Source: Circinella umbellata (taxonomy: Eukaryota; Mucoromycota; Mucoromycetes; Mucorales; Lichtheimiaceae). From it: a stretch of 64,000 nucleotides of DNA. Numbering within the stretch: the stretch's first letter is position 1; every line of letters begins with the position of its first letter. Location of the stretch: assembly GCA_025093555.1 (NCBI GenBank), contig JAIWNF010000062.1, positions 1 through 64,000 on the forward strand, in the 5' to 3' direction. Shown one piece after another: positions 21,656 through 35,473 of the stretch. Both the position numbers and the translations under genes were made by a program. The notes beneath the pieces were generated by a model. That model was not told where the DNA came from and made no database searches. It was given only the letters and a program-made list of their open reading frames with translations.

Positions 21656-23977
21656 TTAAAAGTTTAAGTCAACTTTAGAAAAATCGGATTGTGCCAGCTC
21701 TTTTTCAATTTCTTTCAGCAAATCAGCATCTTCATCATCTTGAAGACGTGTATTAGCACGTTGTTGTTGATTAGAGAATATAGGTGGTGCAGCAGATGAT
21801 GAAGTGGTAGGTGTAATGGGTTCGTTGGAAGAAAGCGAAGCACTTGATGGCTTTGCTCCTTTTCGTGGTAATTTTTTGGTCGCTACACTGAGCTTATTGT
21901 TGTTGTTATTTTCCCGTGGCCGAAGAAAATTGTCGAGCGTATTTGTTTCGACTGCATACATAGCATCATCAAATGGCTATATATATATTGGAAAAATGTT
22001 AATAGTGTTAATAATAACAATAGTAAGAAGCTATAGTTTATCATAGATATATATAATATATTAAAGACTGTTCTAATATACTTACACCGCGATATTCGCC
22101 ACCGACGAACACTTGAGGTAATATCCTTGTGTTTCCAACATTCTGTCGACGCATATGTTGTAATGCTGGTTCGCTTTGTGCCACATCAACAACTTGGAAC
22201 TTTATTTGTTTAGATGTAAACACTGTCTGCAGGGCCTCTTGATTACGTTTGACTGCTGCGTTTGCTGATACACTCGACACATAAACCTGCACATGAGACG
22301 GATCACGGGGCATTAATTCAATTTCTTGATGCTTCATAGCAGCAACGGGCCATCTCATCGTTTTTGTACTTCCTTGACTACCACCTGCTGTCTTGCGCAA
22401 GCTAATCGGCTCGCTATTTTTTTCCAAGAAAACCATACTAGCACGCTTGATATGGTTCTGCAATTCGGCTTTCTGACCTTGTTTCATCGCTGACATTTCC
22501 TTTCTATGAGACATTTGAAGACTTTCCATTTGTACCGAATGGTCATGTTCTGACTGTTCGAATTCATGAAGCAATTTTTCAACTTCACTATTCATATCAC
22601 TCTTAGCTCGTCGTTCAGTGTTTTCCAAACGTTCTCGTAATATTCTCGTATCTTTTTCGTGCTTGTTTTGTAATTCATTGATAGTTTGTGCTTGCTTACG
22701 TTCCAAATTCTTGATGGCATTACTTTGTGCTGCTTTAAGTTCGCTCAAAGATCGTTCATGCTGAACGAGGACACGATTTTTTTCAGCTATTTCCTCTGCA
22801 TGTGTTTGCAAGGTTGCCTCATGTTTCTTCTTCTGAGCCTTTTTTTTTTTGCATATAGTGTGAGTATGTTTATATATTAAATGTTGTTTAGATACAAATA
22901 TTTACCTCCAGCTGTTGGTTTAACTCTTCCAATCTCTGAATCATGATCTTGTCACTTTCCAAATCCATAGTTAATCGATTTAATCGTTTTTGACGTTCTT
23001 GATCTTTATCATCGTCTTGTGGACTTCCATCACGACGATTAAGTTGAGAATTTAATTTCGCCAACTCTTTTTCCTTTTCGGCCAATCTGTTCGTAGCTTC
23101 CTCGTTCTATTTTTTTTTTTAAAAAAAAAGCGAATCACATAGCTATTAGTAACCCCTGTGGAAGAGGAGTTAATTTTGTTTTTGGAGAAGAGAAAGGGGG
23201 AAGACGGTGCGCGTAAATTGTTTTTGATGTATGCAAGAGAAGGAAAGACGGTAATAGCAATAATGATAATAATAAAATGAGGGGATATGTATAATTTTTA
23301 GGGAGAAAAACTATTATGGAAAAAAAACATATGAAGAGATCTTACCGCTTTTTTAAGATCGTCTAATTGATCTGTTACTTGTTGTAATGCTGGTTTAACT
23401 TCAGCTTCCTGTTTCCATTTGGCTTGCATTTCATACAGTTGCTTGTCTTTTTCCTTGAGTTGTTCCTCAAATTGTAATTGTTCCTCATCTTGTTGTTGTT
23501 CTTTTGCTTGAATTTTTTTCATTAATTCTTCAATTTCTTTTTCTCGTTGTTTTAATCTAAGTTCTTTTTCTTGAAGATCCGAGTCGGCTTCAGACTTTTT
23601 ATTTGAAACAAGAGTTCGTAGCTCTTCAAGTTCAGCTGATTGTCGAGCAATTACATCTAAATGTTCTGTTTGCTATACATATATATACAATAGTTTAATT
23701 TTAGAAAAAAAAACTAAAAGTTATTTTTATATTTAATAAATGTTTGAAAACAAACCTTTGATTTGAGCTCTTTGTATTCTTGACGGATTTTTACTACAGA
23801 ACTAGTAATGCTTGGTGCTCGAGTATTGGAAGTAGGTTGTAGTTGTTGTGATTCTGGTTGTTGAATTTCAAGATGACTTTTTTCTTCTACTGGTTGCGAT
23901 GGTAATGATCGAGTAGTAGGTGTCTCTATGGGAACATTTTTACGTTTATTTTTCTTTCTGCTCCCAAAACAAGGCAT
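21656..23977 (-). CDS. Long coiled-coil protein with C-terminal SH3BGR/glutaredoxin-like domain
   Basis: Exons (minus): 23756-23977, 23346-23672, 22906-23106, 22086-22838 and 21656-21976, giving 607 aa. The N-terminus MPCFGSRKKNKRK is basic with a Cys at position 3. Residues about 75-400 are strongly heptad-like and rich in Glu, Gln, Lys and Leu, a long coiled coil. Near residues 430-500, VQVYVSSVSANAAVKRNQEA followed by a second half ending RILPQVFVGGEYRGPFDD matches the thioredoxin fold of SH3BGR-like proteins. There is no CxxC, so it should not be a redox enzyme. The tail is disordered and acidic (DDEDADLLKEIEKELAQSDF). The role is unknown; a scaffold is plausible. Confidence 0.8.
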
Positions 23978-24506
23978 TTCGCTTGATTTTGGTTAAATAT
24001 TGGAAAAAAGAGAAAAGAAAATTAAAGAATTGAAAAAGAAAGCAAAAGTGGGGTGAAAGAGAGTGAGAAAGGAAGAAAAAGAAAGAAAGAAACAAGAGGT
24101 ATAAATTTGAAATGCTAAAAAAAATAGCAATAATTATAATATGTGCGTGAAAGATATGACATACTTCTAGTTTATACATCGAATACTGTTCAAGTATAAT
24201 GAGCGTGAATATTCCTTCAACTTTAGGGGATCAAAAATAATCTTCATTTTGACAAGAGGAGTTTTTTTTTCTCATGCTCTCTAAGATATAAAAATATTGC
24301 ATTATCATGTTCCAGCTGTCCTTTTTCCACACTCATTCTGCACGAGTTCCAGGGGGAGGGGTTTAAGGGTCAATTATATATCATCTTTTTTTAGTTTCAA
24401 GAAACAAATAATAAAAACAGTGGTATGTCACTAGAATAGTCTAGTAGAATGCTAACCGTTGTCCCTAAAAAAGAGTTTATTGTTACTATTATTATAATTA
24501 TCTATA

Positions 24507-25973
24507 TTATTGCTGAGCCAGGAAATCCTGTATGGCCGAATTGACTTGCTGTGTATGAGTGACCATAGGCATATGTCCTGCTCCTTGGATCAATAAACGA
24601 GTTGGTGGTTCTTGCAAATATTTTTCAATTTGATCCATATTGGATGAAGGAGCCAGTTTATCCTTTTTCAACAATAAAACAGTTTGATAATGATTATATA
24701 AGAAAGTAAATATATACATTCTCTTTATTCTTAAATATGAAAATTTATATTTTATTATTACCTCCGTCGCTCCAATTAAGAGTACATGATTAGTGGAGAT
24801 CTTCTTGAATATGTCAGTCGATGGCATAGTAGCACGGCTCATATATCTTTTATAAATAGGTGTACGACTCATTAAGTTCCACCGTAGTTGTCTATCATTA
24901 TTATTTCTATATTAGTTAATTCATCTCTTCTTCCTTCCACAATTCCATCATTTATTTGCGTAAACTATACAATCGTTATTTATTTTTCTTTTTTACCGTT
25001 TTTTAATTTCTTCATCGGCATCCGTTGTACCAAGAATACGACTGACACTTGTACTGTTTAAACCACCTTTACGATCAGCTCGTCTGGCACGATTGATGAC
25101 CCAGTCAGGTATAAAAGGTAATAGTTTTTGACCTCGTTTTTCGCCCTTTGTTAAATGTAATTTCGGACAACAAATCAAAATAAGACCTTGTAATGTGATA
25201 CGGGTTGCGAGTATGGTCGATATAACGCACCCATATGAATGACCAATAGCAATGATTCCTTTGTTGATATCTAGTGTGTTTACTACAGCTATAACATCTG
25301 ATACTAATTCATCGGTATCATATGGTTCCCACCTAATAATAAAATAATACATAATCAAAAAAAAACAATGTATGCTTTAAGTATTGATAAAGATAAATGG
25401 GAACTTACTTTGATTCACCTTGACTAGATCCACAGCCTAATAAATCCAAGGCTACAACACGCGATGCTTGGTTACTAAGAAATTCTATTTGGGCTTCCCA
25501 TTGAGAAGCCTGGTAACAAGAATAAAAATAAAAAAAGACTTATAAATTCTCCTCTCATCACCTTTCCATTTCTCGCATATGTACTTGAATTTATCATATA
25601 GTTACCTGACCACCCAAACCATGAATAAGAAGTAATATAGGCTTGTCTCGTTTTTTCCCAAGTATATCAATTATACGAAGTCTATGACCACGCACATTGA
25701 CCATTCGTGTATGTTCAAGTAAATATTTTGAATCGGCTAAATGATGTATAGAAATATATAGTTAAGGAACTATAGTAACTTATACGCAACACCCATTCAT
25801 AATAAGCTATTATATTATTTACGTAATGCTAGTAACTCCTTCTCGAATGGAGTCAAGTCTTGTTTCTGTAGAAACAAGTAAGATACACCTAGAATACTGG
25901 CGGTAGCGAAGATAGCAAGACTCATTATATTCTTATTAGTTTGAGACTGAACGATTGAATTGTAGTTAGCCAT
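24507..25973 (-). CDS. Membrane-anchored alpha/beta hydrolase
   Basis: Exons (minus): 25823-25973, 25606-25736, 25409-25509, 24997-25332, 24762-24891 and 24507-24662, giving 334 aa. A hydrophobic segment at residues about 16-35 (MSLAIFATASILGVSYLFL) predicts a signal anchor. The fold shows LLIHGLGGQASQWEAQ (oxyanion region), the nucleophile elbow GHSYG, a likely acid in LLIGATEDKLAP and the catalytic His in GAGHMPMV, so the triad Ser-Asp-His is complete. The substrate (ester, lipid or peptide) cannot be told. The gene is divergent from RCC1 with about 450 bp between the starts. Confidence 0.88.
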
Positions 25974-26421
25974 GTAATGACGATAATAATAATAATAATA
26001 ATAATAATAAAAGAATAAAAATAGAAGCCGAAAAAAGTGCTTTGCAATTATTATTACTTTTGACTAAGCTTAAAACTTTAATTTGTGCTTCATAATATGA
26101 GAAAAGAAAAAGGTAGAGTTATTTTTATCATAGGCATATAATGGATCTCTATCTCAGGAATTGCTGATAACAGCAAATTGGATACTATGCAAGCCTTAAT
26201 ATTGATACAAAAAAATCAAAGATTATCGGATATGCCGTAGTTAACGCGAAGCCACCGCGTCATTTTTTCTTGCGCATCCAAATACTTTGTAGCTATTTTT
26301 CTCGAGTTTCTTTGTTCTTCTTTTTATTTTTATTACTTTTATTATATATACATCTCCATATCATTCATCTCTTTCCTTATTCTCTTTTTTTTTCTATTAT
26401 AAATAATACAAAAGCTTAATA

Positions 26422-28004
26422 ATGGCTGAACCAATGGACATGTCTCCCGTACAAAAACGTGCACGTCATACACTTTCAACACAAACAAGCACTCTTTCCT
26501 CACAGTCTTCGCAGTCGTCAACTGGTCGAATGTCTCGACAAGCTTCTAGCATTCAAGAAGCTACTGTCCCCACTCTCCCAGAAACACCAGGCCATGTTTT
26601 CGTTTTCGGTACCGGTGATACTGGTCAACTTGGTCTTGGTGATGAAATGCTTATTCGTAAAAGACCCATGCCACTTAAAGTTCTCGATGATGAAGACATT
26701 GTAGATATTGTCTGCGGTGCTATGCACACAATCGCTATTACTCGTGAAGGAAAGGTAAATATGTGAACTTATTTTAAATTGTGAAAGTTTTTTCTTTTTT
26801 GGAAAGAAAAAGTTATAGCTTTTGTTTCCTTTTAAAATGCTAAAAAAGAATTTATAATTCAAACATAGTTATGGAGTTGGGGCTGTAACGACCAAGGTGC
26901 ATTAGGTCGTTCAGGTGAAGAATATGAACCTGATAAAGTAGAAAACCTCGATACAGAACATATTGTCAAGGTTGCTTGTGGTGATTCAGTGACTATAGCT
27001 TTGAATGACGAAGGAAAATTGTTTTGTTGGGGTACATTTAGAGTATGTTTGGTTTCCTTTGTTATTATTTAATTTGGATATGCACTAAATGGGAGAGTAC
27101 GAGCGAAAAAAATGGGTTAGAACAAAAAAAAAACTAAATATTATAAATATAATAATAGTCAGCTGAAGGTGCTCTTGGTTTTTCGCAAGAACAAGACGTA
27201 CAAAAAACACCAGCAATTTTTGAACCACTTGCAAATGAAACCATTGTTGATATTGCTGCTGGTGCAGATCATTGTGTGGCATTAACAAATGACGGTCGGG
27301 TTTACACATGGGGTAATGGTCAGCAATATCAATTGGGTCGTCGTATTATTGAACGTCGTAAAAAGAATGCCTTGACACCCGAAACAATCCGATTACGTAA
27401 TATTAAAGCCATTGGCGCTGGTGCTTATCATTCATTTGCTTTAAACGATCAGAACGAACTATATGTTTGGGGGTTTAATAATTTCCAACAATGTGGTCTT
27501 TGGACCGATGATAACCAATCACCCCCAGATCAAACCATGCCTACTATTATCACCACATTGGAAGGACAAGTCAAACAAGTGGCTGCAGGCGAACATCATT
27601 CTCTTGTCTTGATGGAAGATGGTCATGTATATGCATTTGGACGTGCTGATTCATCACAATTAGGTTTCCCTTCTTCGTTAATTCAAAAATTGACGGAGGA
27701 TCAAAATGCAAACGGTGATACTACCAGAAGTGGATTCAAGCGTGCTATTGGTATACCTACACGTATCCCTAATCTTGAAAATATCAATTCCATTGCAAGT
27801 GGAAGTAATCATGCCATTGCAGTTACAAACGATGGTGTAGCATATACTTGGGGTTTTGGTGAAACTTCAGCTCTTGGGAATGGTTCAGATGAAGATGAAG
27901 AATTACCATGCCGTTTAACTGGACAAAAGTTAGAAGGTTTCAAAGTTCTTCGTATAGCAGGTGGTGCACAACATTCAGCTATTGTAGCATCCAATACTTT
28001 GTAA
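26422..28004 (+). CDS. RCC1 family, Ran guanine nucleotide exchange factor
   Basis: Exons are 26422-26754, 26869-27042 and 27159-28004, giving 450 aa. A basic Ser-rich N-terminus (VQKRARHTL) resembles a nuclear signal. Seven-blade RCC1 repeats follow, each with a G-x-x-H or G-x-x-D and a hydrophobic beta core: FGTGDTGQLGLG, WSWGCNDQGALG, CWGTFRSAEGALG, TWGNGQQYQLG, VWGFNNFQQCG, AFGRADSSQLG and TWGFGETSALG. Fungal members (Srm1/Prp20, Pim1) load Ran with GTP on chromatin and drive nuclear transport and spindle functions. Length and repeat number match that group. Confidence in orthology is good but not absolute, because RCC1-like proteins are many. Confidence 0.92.
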
Positions 28005-29093
28005 AAAAAAACATGACTATCTATATACATATAATTGAAATATAATTTTTTTTTCGCTCCACCCCCTCAATACTTGTGTTTTTTTTACATATTTAGCATT
28101 TACTAAAAAAAAGAATAAAGAAGAACAATAAAAAAACAAAGAAAAAAAAGATTAAACATTTTTTTACGTCATGTTACACATGTTGCTGGGTTTTTTCATA
28201 CTTATTACAGAATTGACGTCAATTGCTTCATATAAGGTCTACTTCCTTTTTGTTCGATCGGCTTCATCTGAAACGGGGAAAAAAAAAGGTTACAAAAGCT
28301 GCTCCGCCATAATAAACAAATAGACAAAGTTAAGATACAAACAGACTTCATTTAAACGCTTCACGAAGTAACCATGAAGAGCAATGAATAAGTAAATCAT
28401 ATGGATGGATCTATGAGATATCAAATATATTTCTTCTTTTCTGTAATGAAGTAAGGAGTCTATAGTGATAATATCAACAATAAGTTTCTCTCTCGATCTG
28501 CAGAAAATATTTATTACCGCGCACTTACCATGCACATATAATGACTATAATCACCCAACGTCTCCTGGTAACTAAATAACAGTATTTGATTTTTTCATAT
28601 TACTCTCGTAGTTCCTAAGCAAAGGTGAGTTATCAGCAAAAAACTCACTTTTGTCAATGACAAAAAGGTAAATCAGTAGAAAAAAAAAAAAGAAAAAAAG
28701 AAAGAAACATGAAAAAGAAAAGAAAAAAGAAAAAGAGAAAGTTTATTTTCGTTGTATCCCACAGATAGTGGTAAATACAGTACTGTTCCAAGTAATAATA
28801 GCGGTTCAGTTTCAGGGTACCAAAGCAGGAGGTAGCTGTGCTACGAAACCAGTTTTTTTTTTTTTTTGAGCGGAGTAACTGACGGTATATCGCCTTTTGG
28901 CCAAAAATGAAAAAAAAAAGTCTGAGACCGGCTTTACAGCACTTTTCTTTTCTTTCGAACAGTAAAAAAGGTAAAATAAACTTGTTGCAAAAAAGGGGAC
29001 ATTGTGGATCTCTTTTCTTTTTTTTTTTCTACTTCTTTTTTGTATTAAGAACTTACACTCTTATTGTTTTTTTTCTATATTGCTACAGTTAAA
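28005..29093. other. Intergenic stretch upstream of the MAP kinase
   Basis: No gene is supported. It has A- and T-rich tracts and a short imperfect hairpin near 28,631-28,655. A minus-strand splice-like pattern at 28,210-28,530 encodes only about 20 residues and is discussed under rejected items. Confidence 0.5.
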
Positions 29094-31243
<2,150 letters not shown>

Positions 31244-32640
31244 TTCTCTACCATTTTTTTCGTAACATGATATCCATCTCTTTCCCTTTTTCTTTTTCTT
31301 TTCCATCAATTACCCATCTTCCTCTTATCATCTTTTTTTTTCATTCGTGTTTTTGATAGCAGGAAAATATTTCAAAACAAAAAAAAAAAGTTATAAGAGG
31401 AAATCAAGATGGGAATGAAATAGTGGAGTAGTTCTATTTTTTTCTTTCTTACAAACATGTGCTTCTTGTTGTTGTTTACGTATTCCCCCCACGCCTACTT
31501 CTTTCCAAATGTTATATTTTTTTTTCTTTCTCATTTTAAGACTTAACTTTTCTTCACCTTTTTTCTTGTCAATTATTGGATTGGGTGTTATAGGATGTTA
31601 TTCTCTTTTCTTGTAACCAAACACATTATTAATGATACATAAAAGAATTATATTTTGAATATTATTCCTTCAATAGTTAATTATCAGTTCAAAAATCATT
31701 CACGTTATGTTTCTTTTCGTGCCATTTTACTGTTAATTGTAGATTGTTGACGCCTGAATACGGTTATATTATGCATTCTGGACTGTCATTCAATATGATG
31801 GTGGTATCCGTGTGTGGATGCATAAAATTTATAATTACAATGAGCTACGTGTTGATGAATCATTTGCTATAAGTTACTTTGTGTAAAAGAACCCCGGAAA
31901 GTACTTTGCATTCCATCTTTTATAACGTTTTTGTATTATAATTTAATCTTTCAATTTCATACTAAATATTTCTCTACCTGATACGTAGGTAATCAATTAA
32001 AACAGAACGTATATCAAAAAGGTGGTTATGTTGTCGTACGCGTAATTGAAATTGTGAAGCAGCAGTTCGGCATACCCCATCCAACTAACAACCCCTGGTC
32101 ACGAAAATAAGCTGTAGGTACGTAGGTGGTTTGAGGATCTAAGTGTTGTACAGGATTTGGATCGCCCGAGTCTAGAGGAAATCGTTACTACAACCGATGA
32201 ACTGTCAATTTAAATGGGGTTTAAATCTCTGTGGTAATCCAGCAAACCCTATGACAATAAAAACTTAATCAAATCATATATTCAGTGTTTTAATAAATGA
32301 TGTCAGTGCAGCTATCATCTACAGTTGATTGTTTAATGACAATACGTACCAAAAATCTATTTACACTTTCAAAGTAGTTTCAGCAATAAAACGCACGACA
32401 ACCTTATTCTCAACCCATATATTGTTCATTCTGTATGGCAATGACTATATTTATTTATGCATACGTATATAATATATTTGATTTTTTTTTGCTGATACGT
32501 AATAAATCAATTACGTATGAAATAAGAACTTTTATTTTGGTTCTCTAAACAAAAAACAATGCATCGAAAGATATAATTGTACCTATATTTTTCTCCCTTT
32601 CTTTCACTTAATTTTTTTTGATGGTTTTGATCAAGGCAAT
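31244..32640. other. 3' flank of HOG1 and AT-rich gene-free DNA
   Basis: T-rich tracts follow the kinase stop. No coding-like stretch of useful length is visible on either strand. TACGTA words are frequent. Confidence 0.55.
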
Positions 32641-33985
32641 GTCATTTCCACTACAAGTCATTTTCTGCCGCAGCTGGTTATTTATTACTGTATACACACT
32701 CGCTTATTTACTACTCTCATGTTTTTATTATTCCAGATCCTTGTTCATGCCAACTTACAAAATGGTTACGTATAGCTATCATATCCTTGTTCAAAAATGT
32801 CACACCTTATTATCCCATGTTTCCAAGAATTTCATATGCAACCTTTTGTTTACCACGCCATAAAGGTAGCGTTGATTTACTTGATCCTATTATACAACAA
32901 AAGCGCTACAACTACAATGCCTCCAACCACTACTCAACAATCATACTAAACTCGCATCACATATTCAGTGTATTATCTATCAGCTTCGTGAAATGCACAT
33001 ATATATTCCTGATCACCGCATGGTACTGCTCTTTCCACAATGTCGACAACGAGGATTTTATAATGCTGACTCACTAATTACCATTCTTCTCCGTGCTATT
33101 GCCCATTTACACTTAACTTGGAATAATATGCTCCGAACACCGCCTTACGCTTATCTCTGCTGACAATTTTTTCTTCTACACCACCGCAACAACTAGGCTT
33201 CAAATCTAGTCTCATAGAAGACTTTTACATTATGACACAGGTGATGGATACTTACGATACGTGACCAACTCCACCACACCTACATTGAACATCCTGCACT
33301 TCAAAAAAGTTGAAGCAGTATATCAATCATATTCCAGCCTTTTTTTCAACATATTTATCAACCACTCACTCAACTCGGACACGTTATTCACTTTCCGTTT
33401 CGCTCTGTTATTTATCAGTCTTCCCCCATTGTGGCAACATCTCACCTTATGCTCATTAATCGGTTTACTATATCTTACGTACCGCAAACATCATCACCAC
33501 CAACACCACCTTTCTACCTCTCTGATCCCCCCTTGCAAATCAGAGTCACCTCTATGGACCATCAAGCTCGTAATCTTATCTACCGTATCTACCATCAAAA
33601 CTACCTACCACCGCCTTGGTTCACTTATTCAACTTATCAATTAGTCCCACACCTATGTCCCGCATGTGTCAACAATATACTGAAATTATCGCTCATCTTT
33701 TATTTTATTGTCCACCAAAACTTTGGGTATGGTAAATCGTTGGAATCGCCTCAGCTTTCATGATCCTAACCCCTCAGCATTTTTACGTTTCTTCCATAGT
33801 AGAGATCCACCACCCTTCTCCTTCTCACGTACAAAATTATAATTAATTGTCACATACACTTTCAACTTATATGTATGGCGTGTTCATTGGCAATTCATTT
33901 TTAATGACAGTACTCCTTTTATTCCGATGAAAATAGCACATGCTATTATTAATCACCTCCTTTCTATTGTATGATCCATCCTTAA
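32640..33985 (+). mobile_element. Decayed LINE (non-LTR retrotransposon), 3' part of the polymerase ORF
   Basis: The plus strand carries coding-like DNA, richer in C than the flanks, that shifts frame repeatedly. Around 33,540-33,680 the frame reads RNLIYRIYHQNYLPPPWF and then CPAC. After a frameshift it continues AHLLFYCPPKLWVW. The CPxC...H...CP...W pattern is the C-terminal zinc-finger region that follows reverse transcriptase in many fungal LINEs. The region ends with AATAAAATTTCC and a short A run near 34,025-34,033. No intact reverse-transcriptase core was found. It is a 5'-truncated dead copy. Confidence 0.65.
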
Positions 33986-35473
33986 CGGTTTTCAATAAAA
34001 TTTCCATGAGGCACACACACCTCCAAAAAAAAAGTCATATATGTATCACTTTTTGATTGACTGTGAATATACATATAACATAATCTTTTTATCAATTATA
34101 CTGGATTTTATTACACTAGATAACTATTCTTTACTCCCTTCTCCCCTTTCACTTCATGTAGCAGTCCTTTAAACCTCTTTCATAAATTATTTATACGTAT
34201 TTTAAAATATGCGCATACACAAAAGATCATGCTGCTTTCTGGACATTGTGGATACTTCATGGGGGTCATATGTTTTATAACGCAGGCCCTCTGGGAGCAA
34301 GGGAAAAAAACAGGTATTTCGGTACCGAAGTAACATATTTCCAAAAAACGTCCAAGTTACTCTATGGTTTTCCTGTCTGGAAATACTTCTTTTTTATTAA
34401 TTTTGAAGCGAGAGAACTGTTTTTAAAACTCTTAGGTAGCGTGTTTACTATTTCAATCATAATTCTAATTAGATAAAATGAGTCAAAAAAGAAAAATTCT
34501 CAAAAGGATATGTATATATGGCTAAAAAATAAAAGCACCGCCTCCTTTTTATCTTGAGAGGAGAAACTATTTATAATGCCATGAAGCTGTACTACATCAT
34601 TACTACTACTTGTACTGGTTTACTTTGTACTTGATCGTCGATCGGGGCTAGTTTTATCGCGAGGTAGATGTTATAAATTAAGTATTTGTACTACTTCGCA
34701 AAATATGGAAGTAGTTACATTTTTTTTTATTGCTTATACTCTTTTGTGATTATGACATTAAGCGAAAAAATGATATTACGTACGATACCATATTGTCAAT
34801 AATAGAGGCAGAGTGAAATTTGTTTAATAGAAACGAAAAGGAGTAGAGATCGCATGACTGAAAATAAGGAGTAGTAAAATGTTTGATATACTTGTATACA
34901 CTGGTATCGATAGAGGGACTATTCACTTGTTATTTTTATTATATTGCTGCGACCTATTCGATAAGCTTTTACAGCTTAATATAGCATTGAGGCATAAGCT
35001 TCATAACTATATTAGGTGTAAATAAATAGATAGTTGTGATTCGCAAGCTGACGACCTAGAACGGGTACTGATATACTTATGAGTACAAAAAGAGTACAAA
35101 AAGAGGCTTATTATATGAAGAAGATTGCAAAGCAATAACTTTATTTTTCTTCTGACATTTTACCATCTGATTCTTGAGTTTTGATATTAGTTATTCTCAG
35201 TTATTTTATTTTTATCTTACTTTTACTCTTAATTCCCCATACTCGTTTTTTACCTTTTTTTTTTGTAATACGTACTCAGTTTGTATTTTGAAAAAATAAT
35301 TACAAAAGTAAGTATAGTTATACCTAATAATAGTGGGTAGCATTATTTCAGTGACAAGTGTGTTAAAGAAGTATCAAAGAATTGGATGGTCAATATAAAA
35401 GTGGCTTTTGTATAGTCAACTCACAGATATATTTCGCTTAACTGTGAGTTATTAATAATTAGAGTACCTAAAT
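33986..35473. other. AT-rich gene-free DNA upstream of the HET gene
   Basis: No supported gene. The open frame at 34,246-34,476 lacks known motifs. Direct repeats of AGTACAAAAAGAG occur at about 35,081-35,105. Confidence 0.5.

Noticed and set aside
28210..28530. Minus-strand splice-like pattern: GTAAGT near 28,528 and an acceptor before ATGAAGCCGATCGAAC giving a tiny protein ending at a TAA
   Set aside because: It encodes only about 20 residues, upstream frames have stops, and there is no homologue I recognise. Kept only as a possible untranslated exon.
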